64,000 nt of DNA. Source: Peteryoungia rhizophila (GTDB lineage: Bacteria > Pseudomonadota > Alphaproteobacteria > Rhizobiales > Rhizobiaceae). Made by a program: the position numbers and the translations under genes. How positions within the stretch are numbered: the first letter of the stretch is position 1; each line of letters opens with the position of its first letter. The notes beneath the pieces were generated by a model that made no database searches, was not told where the DNA came from, and worked only from the letters and a program-made list of their open reading frames with translations. Location of the stretch: positions 434,001 through 498,000 of the forward strand of contig NZ_STGT01000002.1 of assembly GCF_004912145.1 (NCBI RefSeq), read 5' to 3'. This document shows, one piece after another, positions 54,116 through 62,390 of the stretch.

Positions 54116-54763
54116 ATGACCGAAAATCGCTGCCGCCTCGTCCTCATCACTCCTGATATCGCTGATCCTGCCGAGCGCACGGAGATGCTGCGCAATGCCC
54201 TGCGCGGCGGCGACGTCGCCTCGGTGATCATCCCGCAATACGGCCTGGACGATACGGTTTTCCAGAAACATGCCGAGCTGCTCGTGCCCGTGGTTCAGGA
54301 AGCGGGGGCGGCAGCCCTCATCGTCGACAACAGCCGTGTCGCCGGTCGGGTCAAAGCAGACGGTCTGCATGTCTCGGGCAATGCCGCAGCGCTTGCCGAA
54401 GAAGTCGAAAATCATACGCCGAAGCTCATCGTCGGCGGCGGCAATGCGATGGACCGCCACCATGCGCTTGAAATCGGTGAGATCCAGCCGGACTACATCT
54501 TCTTCGGCAAGATCGACGGTGACATCAAGCCGGAAGCCCATTCGAAGAATGTGGCGCTGGGAGAATGGTGGTCGTCGATGATTGAGATCCCCTGCATGGT
54601 GATGGGTGGGCAGGACCCTACTTCGGCCGTGGTCGTCGCTGAAAGCGGCGTGGAGTTCGTGGCGCTCGGCAAGGCGGTCTTCGCCGATCCTTCCCAAGCT
54701 GCCGCGATTGTGACCCGGGTGAATGCCGAGCTTGACGAAAAAGCGCCACGGTTTGCAGATTGA
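54116..54763 (+). CDS. ThiE-like thiamine-phosphate synthase family protein, non-canonical
   Basis: The 215-residue TIM-barrel protein resembles thiamine phosphate synthase (LVLITPDIADPAERTEMLRN, AALIVDNSRVAGRVKADGLH, DYIFFGKIDGDIK, MVMGGQDPTSAVVVAESGVE). The canonical GPxFxTxTK phosphate-binding loop is replaced by GKIDGDIKPEAHSKN and the VSxHT motif by VGGGNAM, so catalysis as ThiE is doubtful. It may act on another phosphorylated heterocycle or be regulatory. It overlaps the start of the Sel1 gene and is divergent from the TauE-like gene. Confidence 0.75.
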   Translation: MTENRCRLVLITPDIADPAERTEMLRNALRGGDVASVIIPQYGLDDTVFQKHAELLVPVVQEAGAAALIVDNSRVAGRVKADGLHVSGNAAALAEEVENHTPKLIVGGGNAMDRHHALEIGEIQPDYIFFGKIDGDIKPEAHSKNVALGEWWSSMIEIPCMVMGGQDPTSAVVVAESGVEFVALGKAVFADPSQAAAIVTRVNAELDEKAPRFAD

Positions 54764-54771
54764 ACCGCCTC

Positions 54772-55962
54772 ATGCGTCCAATCTTGTCCCATCATCGCCT
54801 GATTCTCGCCGCGCTTGCCGGGGCCTGCCTTGCGTTGGCCAGTCCGGCGATGGGGCAAGACAGCGAGGATGGTCTCGAGATCGGCGATGCGCCGGCCATC
54901 ATGCCGGCCGATCCTGACAATGCGGGCGAGATCGAACGCGGTTCACGGCCGAGCAGCAGCACGGGTGATGCGAACACGCTCGATCGCGGTGACAGGGATT
55001 CCGCTCCGCCCGTGATCAAGGGCGACAAGCCCACGGTGGGTGGTGAGCCCGACGCGCTGCAGGGCATCAATATTTATCTGCGGATGGGTACGCCGCTGCC
55101 CGACGTCCCGCCGGAGAAGCCTTACGAAGGAACACCCGACGACGCTTACGGTGCCTTCCAGCGCGGGCTCTTCCTGACTGCCGTCGATAGGGCGCTGCCG
55201 CGTGCGCAGCTCGGCGATCCTGCCGCGCAGACCCTGCTGGCGGAAATCATGTCGCGGGGCCTCGGGGTCAAGCGCGATCTGAAGGGTGCGGCCTTCTGGT
55301 ATGGTCAGGCCGCCCAGGGCGGTGATCCGGCTGCTATGTTCAAATATGCCCTGCTCCTGATGGAGGGCCGCGAAGTCCCGCAGGACAAGGCGAAGGCGGA
55401 CGACTACATGCGCCGCGCGGCCGATGCGGGCAATGCTTCGGCCCAGTTCAACTGGGCGCAGATCCTGGTTGCCGGAACGCCCGGCGTTCGCGGGCTGACC
55501 GCTGCCATGCCTTACTACGAAAAGGCGGCCGAACAGGGCATTGCGGACGCGCAATACGCGCTGGCACAGGTCTATTCGGCGCTCAAGGACGTGCCGGACG
55601 AGAAGAAGGCCCGCGCCCGGGAGTGGATGACGCGCGCCGCGCGCGCCGGTTTCGATACGGCGCAGCTCGACATGGGGCTCTGGCTCGTCAACGGCTATAA
55701 CGGTCCGCGTGACTACGAGGCGGGATACCGGTGGCTCAGCATTGCTGCTGCCCGCGGCAATGTGGTGGCCCAGAACCGCTTGGCGCATCTCTACATCAAC
55801 GCGCTCGGCACCGCGCCCGATTCGATCGAGGCCGCCAAGTGGTATGTTCTGTCGCGCCGCGCGGGTCTCAAGGATCCCGGTCTCGAGGATTTCTACCTCG
55901 GTCTCAACGAAGAGCAGCAGAAGCAGGCCATCGATCGGGCCAACCGGTTCCGGCGGACATGA
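54772..55962 (+). CDS. Periplasmic Sel1-like repeat protein
   Basis: The 396-residue exported protein has a signal peptide (ILAALAGACLALASPAMGQ), an acidic linker of about 70 residues and at least five Sel1/TPR-like repeats: AQTLLAEIMSRGLGVKRDLK, AAFWYGQAAQGGDPAAMFKY, ASAQFNWAQILVAGTPGVRG, AQYALAQVYSALKDVPDEKK and AQNRLAHLYINALGTAPDSI. Sel1 proteins are adaptors, for instance in ExoR-type signalling. The ATG at 54772 was chosen; a TTG at 54760 overlaps the previous stop. It is co-transcribed with the ThiE-like gene. Confidence 0.85.
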   Translation: MRPILSHHRLILAALAGACLALASPAMGQDSEDGLEIGDAPAIMPADPDNAGEIERGSRPSSSTGDANTLDRGDRDSAPPVIKGDKPTVGGEPDALQGINIYLRMGTPLPDVPPEKPYEGTPDDAYGAFQRGLFLTAVDRALPRAQLGDPAAQTLLAEIMSRGLGVKRDLKGAAFWYGQAAQGGDPAAMFKYALLLMEGREVPQDKAKADDYMRRAADAGNASAQFNWAQILVAGTPGVRGLTAAMPYYEKAAEQGIADAQYALAQVYSALKDVPDEKKARAREWMTRAARAGFDTAQLDMGLWLVNGYNGPRDYEAGYRWLSIAAARGNVVAQNRLAHLYINALGTAPDSIEAAKWYVLSRRAGLKDPGLEDFYLGLNEEQQKQAIDRANRFRRT

Positions 55963-55984
55963 CGCGGCCTCGCTCTGCCGCTGT

Positions 55985-56248
55985 ATACCAAGTCTCGATG
56001 ACAGGAGCCCATAGGATGGCTTATCGCAGGTCTTTGGCTAGGCGCGGCGCGCCGGGCGATGCTTTCGCATCGGCCAAGCGGCGCAACAACGCCAGAGGGC
56101 TGCGATAAGCCACCTTCGGTCGGCTTCCCGGCCCCTCTGGCGTTGTCGAGTTCCTTGACCGATGCGAAAGCATCGCTCTTCGGATCTCTCCTAGCCAGCA
56201 AGGCCGGTCGAGCCGATCCTATGGGTTCCTATCATCGAGATTTGGTAT
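55985..56248. repeat. 264-bp imperfect palindromic mosaic repeat (RIME/MITE-like)
   Basis: The ends ATACCAAGTCTCGATGACAG... (55985-56017) and its inverted counterpart (56216-56248) match at 30 of 33 positions. Inside, ACAACGCCAGAGGG and its complement, GATGCTTTCGCATCGG and its complement, and GGCTTATCGCA (56018-56028) versus TGCGATAAGCC (56101-56111) give further inverted matches, so several alternative hairpins are possible. No open frame is present. This resembles rhizobial intergenic mosaic elements. It fills the gap between the Sel1 and MgtC-like genes. Confidence 0.72.
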
Positions 56249-56267
56249 CAAGGGGAGGGCGGCGGTC

Positions 56268-57533
56268 ATGGATCTCATCGATATCTTCCAGCGTCTCGGG
56301 CTCGCCATCGCGATCGGCGCGGCGGTCGGCGTAGAACGACACTGGCGTGAGCGCGACGAGCCGGAAGGCGCCCGCATTGCCGGCATTCGCACCTTCACGC
56401 TGATCGGCATGACCGGCGGGCTCGCGGGTCTGCTCGATGCCGTCCTCGCGCCGGGCAGCCTGTCCGGCCTGATCGTGGCGAGCTTCCTGATCTCAGTTTC
56501 CGTCGTCTTGCTCCGCTTCGGCCTGATGGAGGCGCGGGCGGAAGGCTCTTTCAGCGCGACGACGGTGATTGCGGGGATCACCACATTCGGGCTCGGCGCG
56601 CTCGCCGTCACCGGCGAGATGGCGGTGGCATCCGCTGCAGGGGCCGCAATGGTCACCGTTCTTGCCAGCCGGGAATTCCTGCACGGCGCGATCCGGCGCC
56701 TGACCTGGGTCGAGCTGCGCTCGGCCGTCATTCTGCTCGCCATGGGTTTCGTGCTGCTACCGCTCATTCCTGCCGATCCCTACGGTCCCTTCGGTGGAGT
56801 GTCGCCGCGCAGCATTGTGATCCTCGTCATCATGCTGGCATCCATCTCCTATGTCGGTTATGTCGCCGTTCGCCTGATCGGTGGCGGTCGCGGTGATCTC
56901 ATTGCCGGCGCTGTGGGTGGCCTCGTCTCCTCGACCGCCACAACGCTCGCCATGGCGCGCCAGAGCGAATTGGCCGCCAATGCTGCCGGTCCATCTGCCG
57001 GCGCGATGGCGGCGGGAAGCGTTTCCCTCATTCGGACGGGGCTCCTGCTTTTTGCACTTGCGCCAACGCTTGCCGAACGGCTGTTGCCGGGGCTCCTAGT
57101 CGCTGGAGGTCTGATGCTGATGGGCGCGATCGCGCTCGTTGCGCGGGCCGGCCCTTCGTCCGAGGCAGACTTGCCCGGAAATCCGTTCGAACTTTCGCAG
57201 GTCATCAAGATGGCGTTGCTGATCACCGTCATTGCCTTCGTCGCACGCGCAGCGAGCCAGATCCTCGGTGACGGAGGCCTCTACATCGTCTCCGGCCTGA
57301 CGGCGCTCGCCGATGTCGATGCCATGACTGTCACCGTCGCCGGCATGCTGCCGGGCCTGCCGCTCGATGTCGCGACCACCGCCATCGGAATAGCCGTCAC
57401 GGCCAACATGCTGGCCAAGGTTGTCTACGCGGCGGCCGCCGGAAGCCGGGGCTTTGCACTGAGGCTGGCCGCCATATCTCTGCTCGCTTTGGTTTCGGGC
57501 TTTGTCGTGACCTTCGCTGCAGGGCTTGTCTGA
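56268..57533 (+). CDS. MgtC/SapB plus DUF4010 membrane protein
   Basis: The 421-residue protein has roughly a dozen hydrophobic segments. The N-terminal MgtC/SapB domain shows GLAIAIGAAVGVERHWRERD, ARIAGIRTFTLIGMTGGL and FSATTVIAGITTFGLGALAV; the C-terminal DUF4010 domain starts near AGAVGGLVSSTATTLAMARQ. MgtC proteins support growth at low magnesium or in acid, and may inhibit ATP synthase in pathogens; this fused form is uncharacterised. It begins 20 bp after the palindromic repeat. Confidence 0.88.
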   Translation: MDLIDIFQRLGLAIAIGAAVGVERHWRERDEPEGARIAGIRTFTLIGMTGGLAGLLDAVLAPGSLSGLIVASFLISVSVVLLRFGLMEARAEGSFSATTVIAGITTFGLGALAVTGEMAVASAAGAAMVTVLASREFLHGAIRRLTWVELRSAVILLAMGFVLLPLIPADPYGPFGGVSPRSIVILVIMLASISYVGYVAVRLIGGGRGDLIAGAVGGLVSSTATTLAMARQSELAANAAGPSAGAMAAGSVSLIRTGLLLFALAPTLAERLLPGLLVAGGLMLMGAIALVARAGPSSEADLPGNPFELSQVIKMALLITVIAFVARAASQILGDGGLYIVSGLTALADVDAMTVTVAGMLPGLPLDVATTAIGIAVTANMLAKVVYAAAAGSRGFALRLAAISLLALVSGFVVTFAAGLV

Positions 57534-57672
57534 CGAGGGCGCATGGAACGCAGCGGCCATCCCCCTTGAATTCCAGCGGCATTTGTGGTCTTGAACCCGC
57601 CAAACACCGCCGCCGAGGCGCGCTTGCCCCTTGCCGCTTTCCGGCGCATCCCAGTTTCAAGGAATTCTACCT

Positions 57673-58473
57673 ATGGCTCGCTCCGCCCTTCTTAACGTCA
57701 TGGTCCAGTCTGCACTCAAGGCCGGCAAGTCGCTCTCGCGCGATTTCGGCGAAGTGCAGAACCTGCAGGTTTCCGTGAAGGGTCCTGGCGATTTCGTCTC
57801 GCAGGCCGATTTTCGCGCCGAGAAGATCGTGCGCGAGGAACTGCTGAAGTCCCGTCCGACCTATGGCTTCCTCGGCGAGGAAGGTGAGGAGATCAAGGGC
57901 ACGGACGGTGCGCATCGCTGGATCGTCGATCCGCTCGACGGCACGACCAACTTTCTGCACGGTATCCCGCAATTCGCCGTCTCGATCGCGCTCGAGCGCA
58001 ATGGCGAGATCGTCGCCGGCGTCATCTTCAACCCGGCCACCGACGAACTCTACACGACGGAAAAGGGTGGCGGTGCCTTCCTCAATGATCGCCGCATCCG
58101 CGTCGGTGCGCGCAAGGTGCTTTCCGATTGCGTCATCGGTTGCGGCGTGCCGCATCTCGGTCGTGGCCAGCACGGCAAGTTCCTCGTGGAACTGCGTCAC
58201 GTGATGGGCGAAGTCTCCGGCGTTCGCCGCATGGGAGCTGCAGCACTCGATCTCGCTTATGTCGCGGCCGGCCGTCTCGACGGCTTCTGGGAAGCCCAGC
58301 TCAATTCCTGGGACATCGCGGCCGGCATTCTCTTGATCAAGGAAGCTGGCGGCTTCGTCTCCGACATGAAGGGCGGCCAGGACATGTTCGAGAACGGCAC
58401 CGTGCTTGCCGGCAACGAATACATCCGCAAGGCTCTGGAAGAGGTCGTCAACCGTCCGGTGCCGCAGTCCTGA
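57673..58473 (+). CDS. suhB: Inositol-1-monophosphatase
   Basis: The 266-residue Mg2+-dependent phosphatase has FLGEEGEEIKG, the metal-binding WIVDPLDGTTNFLHGIPQF, VGARKVLSDCVIGCGVPHLG and WDIAAGILLIKEAGGFVSD. SuhB dephosphorylates inositol-1-phosphate and in E. coli also helps rRNA antitermination. The ATG at 57673 has AAGGA about ten bases upstream. It is a different subfamily from the HisN-like protein at 4315-5091. The MotA-like gene follows after 98 bp. Confidence 0.93.
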   Translation: MARSALLNVMVQSALKAGKSLSRDFGEVQNLQVSVKGPGDFVSQADFRAEKIVREELLKSRPTYGFLGEEGEEIKGTDGAHRWIVDPLDGTTNFLHGIPQFAVSIALERNGEIVAGVIFNPATDELYTTEKGGGAFLNDRRIRVGARKVLSDCVIGCGVPHLGRGQHGKFLVELRHVMGEVSGVRRMGAAALDLAYVAAGRLDGFWEAQLNSWDIAAGILLIKEAGGFVSDMKGGQDMFENGTVLAGNEYIRKALEEVVNRPVPQS

Positions 58474-58571
58474 TCCCTGTATAGGGAAAGTTTTCCCAAG
58501 GTCCGCGGCTTCAATTCGTCTCATTTTTGCACTAGCCTCCGGTCCAAGATTCCCCGGAGGTTGAGCGTATC

Positions 58572-59603
58572 ATGGCGAAAGTGAAGTTGGAGGATCTCGA
58601 GGTGGGTGAAACCCGCCCGGGAGCATACGGCCAGAAACTCTCCAGCCCGATGCCCTTCTTCACGACCATGGTGATCTTCCTGATCATCGTGTGTTTCATC
58701 GCGGCCATCCTCTACCGGCAGGCGCATGCGGCCTTCGTGACCAATCCGGGGCTGAACGGCCTCATCCTCGGCGTGCTCGCCGTCGGCATCATCCTGGTCT
58801 TCACTCAGGTGCTGGCGCTCAGGCCCGAAGTGCGCTGGTTCAACTCTTTCCGTGCCGCTGGCGACAATGCCTCCCTGGTCGGGCGCGAGCCGAAGCTTCT
58901 CGCCCCCATGCGTGCCTTGATCGGCGGTCGCCGCTCCATGGCGATCTCCACCACCGCCTTGCGCTCCATCCTCGATTCGATCGGGACACGCCTCGACGAA
59001 TCCCGTGACACCAGCCGCTACCTGATCGGTCTGCTTGTCTTTCTCGGCCTTCTCGGTACCTTCTGGGGTCTGCTCGGAACGATCGGGTCAATCAACGAGG
59101 TCATCGCGTCTCTCGATCCGGCGTCGGGCGAGAGCAATGACGTGCTTCAGTCGCTGAAGTCGGGCCTCACGGCACCGCTCGCCGGCATGGGCACGGCGTT
59201 CTCGTCTTCGCTGCTCGGCCTTTCCGGTTCGCTGATCCTCGGCTTCCTCGACCTGCAGGCGGGGCGAGCGCAGAACCGGTTCTACGTCGAACTCGAAAAC
59301 TGGCTTTCCTCCGTCACCGATGTGGATTCCGAACGCGCGGTCGTTTCCGACGGCAGCGCTACGGTTGCCAGCGAGGACATCCAGCTTCTCGTCGCCGAGA
59401 TCCAGAAGCTCGGCAGCAAGGACGGGAATGATCGCTCGGTTGCTGCCATCGCCGGCCTTGCCGAGGGCATCCAGGGTCTGGTCAAGAACATGCGCAATGA
59501 GCAGCAGATGCTGCGAGACTGGATCGAGGCCCAGCAGGAGGACGCGCGTGCCATGCGCAAGACGCTTGACCGACTGAACGACAAGATCAGCGGGGCGAAG
59601 TAA
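58572..59603 (+). CDS. MotA/ExbB-like proton-channel family membrane protein
   Basis: The 343-residue protein has membrane segments at FFTTMVIFLIIVCFIAAILY and LNGLILGVLAVGIILVFTQVL, a cytoplasmic stretch, and further membrane segments at YLIGLLVFLGLLGTFWGLLG (the GTFWGLLGTIGS motif of MotA/TolQ/ExbB channels) and FSSSLLGLSGSLILGFLDLQ. The C-terminus is a charged coiled coil. It forms a two-gene unit with the MotB/OmpA-like protein that begins right after it. Together they look like a non-flagellar, peptidoglycan-linked ion-driven motor or envelope complex. No flagellar genes are nearby. Confidence 0.86.
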   Translation: MAKVKLEDLEVGETRPGAYGQKLSSPMPFFTTMVIFLIIVCFIAAILYRQAHAAFVTNPGLNGLILGVLAVGIILVFTQVLALRPEVRWFNSFRAAGDNASLVGREPKLLAPMRALIGGRRSMAISTTALRSILDSIGTRLDESRDTSRYLIGLLVFLGLLGTFWGLLGTIGSINEVIASLDPASGESNDVLQSLKSGLTAPLAGMGTAFSSSLLGLSGSLILGFLDLQAGRAQNRFYVELENWLSSVTDVDSERAVVSDGSATVASEDIQLLVAEIQKLGSKDGNDRSVAAIAGLAEGIQGLVKNMRNEQQMLRDWIEAQQEDARAMRKTLDRLNDKISGAK

Positions 59604-60635
59604 ATGGCGCTCGGGCGCAACCGCCGCCGTGACCGCGGGGTCGATTATTGGCCTGGCTTCGTCGATGCCCTGTCGACGCTGCTGCTTGCCATCATGTTCC
59701 TGCTCACAGTGTTCGTCGTCGCCCAGTTCATTTTGGGCCGCGAGATCTCGGGCAAGGACGAGGTGCTCAACCGCCTGAACAGCCAGATTGCGGAACTCAC
59801 ACAATTGCTGGCGCTCGAAAAGAGCGGCAATCAGGACCTCGAGGACACGCTGGCCTCTCTCCAGTCGTCATTGTCTTCCTCCGAAAGCGAGAGAACCCGG
59901 CTGCAACAACTGCTCGAAAGCGGCGCCGGATCTACCGCGGTGGCCGATGAAAAGGTAGGACGGCTCACCGGCGAACTCGATGCCGAGCGGCAGGTCAGTG
60001 CCCGTGCAATGAGCCAGATCGAGCTCCTCAACCAGCAGATCGCAGCACTCAGAGCGCAGATCGGGGCGGTCGAGGAAGCCCTCCAGGCATCCGAGGCGAA
60101 GGACCAGGCATCGCAGGCCCGTATCTCCGACCTCGGTCGTCGTCTCAACGTGGCGCTCGCCCAGCGCGTCCAGGAGCTCAATCGCTATCGGTCGGACTTC
60201 TTCGGGCGTCTTCGCGAGATCCTATCGGACCGCGAAAACATCCGGATCGTCGGCGACCGCTTCGTCTTCCAGTCGGAAGTCCTGTTCCCGGTCGGCGGCG
60301 CCGATCTCGATACGGCGGGCCAGGCGGAAATGGGCAAGCTCGCGGCGGCCATTCTCGAACTGGCGCAGGAAATTCCCGCCGAGATCAACTGGGTGCTCAG
60401 GGTCGACGGCCATACGGATGCGTCGCCGCTGACGGGAACGGGCCGTTACCGGGACAATTGGGAGCTCTCCTCGGCCCGAGCTACATCTGTGGTCAAGTAC
60501 CTGATTTCCCAAGGCGTTCCAGCCAATAGACTGGTTGCCGCCGGTTTCGGGGAATTCCAGCCGATCGCCGAGGGTGACACACCCGACGTCCTCTCGCAAA
60601 ACCGTCGCATCGAACTCAAACTCACCGAGCGCTGA
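59604..60635 (+). CDS. MotB/OmpA-like peptidoglycan-binding membrane protein
   Basis: The 343-residue protein has one N-terminal membrane segment (LSTLLLAIMFLLTVFVVAQF) with an Asp in FVDALSTLL positioned like the proton-binding residue of MotB. A periplasmic coiled coil of about 140 residues follows, then an OmpA-like domain: FVFQSEVLFPVGGADLDTAG, LRVDGHTDASPLTGTGRYRD and NWELSSARATSVVKYLIS. The OmpA domain should bind peptidoglycan. It starts at the base after the MotA-like stop, so the pair is co-translated. Confidence 0.88.
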   Translation: MALGRNRRRDRGVDYWPGFVDALSTLLLAIMFLLTVFVVAQFILGREISGKDEVLNRLNSQIAELTQLLALEKSGNQDLEDTLASLQSSLSSSESERTRLQQLLESGAGSTAVADEKVGRLTGELDAERQVSARAMSQIELLNQQIAALRAQIGAVEEALQASEAKDQASQARISDLGRRLNVALAQRVQELNRYRSDFFGRLREILSDRENIRIVGDRFVFQSEVLFPVGGADLDTAGQAEMGKLAAAILELAQEIPAEINWVLRVDGHTDASPLTGTGRYRDNWELSSARATSVVKYLISQGVPANRLVAAGFGEFQPIAEGDTPDVLSQNRRIELKLTER

Positions 60636-60723
60636 GCCTAGCAAATTCGTTTGCTCTCCCCACAATTTGTGGGATGCATTACGTGCGCGTAAAGGTAAGA
60701 TCGCGGCGGAGCGGGAGGCTTGC

Positions 60724-62370
60724 ATGCAAGAATTCGACGTCGTCGTCATCGGAGGCGGGCTGGCTGGTCTCGTGGCTGCTACGGAGGCCACCGACCGTGG
60801 CCTCAAAGTCGGGCTGATTGACCAAGAGGGTGAACAGAACCTCGGCGGACAGGCCTTCTGGTCGCTCGGCGGCCTCTTTCTGGTCGACAGTCCGGAACAG
60901 CGGCGCATGGGGATCCGGGACAGTATCGAGCTCGCGCGGCAGGATTGGTTCGGATCGGCAGGTTTCGATCGCATCGAAGATTTCTGGCCGCGGCAATGGG
61001 CGGAAGCCTATCTGCAATTTGCCGCCGGTGAGAAGCGCAGCTGGCTGAAGAGCCAGGGTGTCAGCTGGTTCCCTGTCGTGGGCTGGGCGGAGCGGGGTGG
61101 CGGTCAGGCCGATGGTCATGGCAATTCGGTGCCGCGTTTCCATGTCACCTGGGGTACGGGACCCGGCGTGCTCGCGCCCTTCACCCGGCGTGCCCGGGCT
61201 GCCGCCGACCAGGGCAAGCTCAGCTTCCTCTTCCGCCATCAGGTCGATCGGCTGGTCGTCTCGGACGGTACCGTGACCGGGGCCGCCGGTGTGCTTTTGG
61301 CGGGCGACGCCACGCCACGTGGCGGTTCCAGTTCGCGCAATGTCGTCGGTGACTTCGAGGTGCGGGCCGGTGCCGTGATCGTGGCGTCGGGTGGTATCGG
61401 CGGCAACCACGATCTCGTCCGCAAGAGCTGGCCGGTGGATCGCCTCGGCGCGCCGCCGAAGAAGATGGTGGCCGGCGTGCCCGCCCATGTAGATGGGCGG
61501 ATGCTCTCGATCACACAGGCGGTCGGTGGCGAGATTATCAATGGCGACCGTATGTGGCATTACACCGAGGGCCTCAAGAACTGGGATCCGATCTGGCCGA
61601 ACCACGGGATCCGCATCCTGCCCGGGCCGTCATCCTTCTGGTGCGATGCGGATGGAAAACGTTTCCCGCCACCGGCCTTGCCCGGCTTCGATACGTTGGC
61701 CACGCTGAGCGCAATTCGGTCGCGCGGCCATGACTATTCGTGGTTCATCCTGAACAGGGCGATCATCAAGAAGGAGTTCGCGCTATCGGGCTCAGAGCAG
61801 AATCCGGATCTCACGGACAAGAACATCCCGTTGCTTCTGCAGCGGCTCGGCAAGAATCCGCCCGGTCCCGTACAGGCCTTCATGGACAAGGGGGAGGACT
61901 TCGTCGTTCGCGACAGTCTCGAGGATCTGGTATCGGGCATGAACGAACTCACTGGGGAGCACCGGCTCGGCGTGCATCATATCCGTGCGCAGATCGAGGC
62001 GCGGGACAGGGAGATGAGCAACCGATTTTCCAAGGATGCACAGGTCGTGGCCATCCGCGGTGCCCGGAATTATCTCGGTGACAAGCTGATGCGCACGGCC
62101 AAACCGCACAGGCTGCTCGATCCGGCGGCCGGGCCCTTGATCGGCGTCCGGCTGCATATCCTCACCCGCAAGACATTGGGCGGGGTTCATACCGATCTCG
62201 AAGGTCGGGTCCTCAACCGGGAGAACAAGCCGGTGCCGGGGCTTTACGCGGCCGGCGAGGTCTCCGGCTTCGGCGGCGGTGGCATGCATGGTTACAACGC
62301 CCTGGAAGGTACCTTCCTGGGGGGCTGCCTGTATTCCGGATTGGTGGCGGGACGCAGCGCCGGACGGTAA
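60724..62370 (+). CDS. FAD-binding dehydrogenase (3-ketosteroid dehydrogenase-like)
   Basis: The 548-residue flavoprotein has the dinucleotide motif VVVIGGGLAGLVAATEATDR, NLGGQAFWSLGGLFLVDSPE, FHVTWGTGPGVLAPF, GAVIVASGGIGGNHDLV, and the C-terminal FAD contact GLYAAGEVSGFGGGGMHGYN. This is the fumarate-reductase/succinate-dehydrogenase flavoprotein family, often annotated as KstD-like. The real substrate is unknown and steroid use is unlikely. GGGAGG precedes the ATG at 60724. It lies alone between the OmpA-like gene and the ABC exporter gene. Confidence 0.88.
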   Translation: MQEFDVVVIGGGLAGLVAATEATDRGLKVGLIDQEGEQNLGGQAFWSLGGLFLVDSPEQRRMGIRDSIELARQDWFGSAGFDRIEDFWPRQWAEAYLQFAAGEKRSWLKSQGVSWFPVVGWAERGGGQADGHGNSVPRFHVTWGTGPGVLAPFTRRARAAADQGKLSFLFRHQVDRLVVSDGTVTGAAGVLLAGDATPRGGSSSRNVVGDFEVRAGAVIVASGGIGGNHDLVRKSWPVDRLGAPPKKMVAGVPAHVDGRMLSITQAVGGEIINGDRMWHYTEGLKNWDPIWPNHGIRILPGPSSFWCDADGKRFPPPALPGFDTLATLSAIRSRGHDYSWFILNRAIIKKEFALSGSEQNPDLTDKNIPLLLQRLGKNPPGPVQAFMDKGEDFVVRDSLEDLVSGMNELTGEHRLGVHHIRAQIEARDREMSNRFSKDAQVVAIRGARNYLGDKLMRTAKPHRLLDPAAGPLIGVRLHILTRKTLGGVHTDLEGRVLNRENKPVPGLYAAGEVSGFGGGGMHGYNALEGTFLGGCLYSGLVAGRSAGR

Positions 62371-62390
62371 ATAGGCCGTCCGTCGCGGCA

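Noticed and set aside
58572-60635. MotA/MotB-like pair as a Zorya defence system (ZorA/ZorB)
   Set aside because: No ZorC, ZorD or ZorE-like helicase or nuclease gene is adjacent; the neighbours are suhB and a flavoprotein gene, and there is no sign of a defence island.
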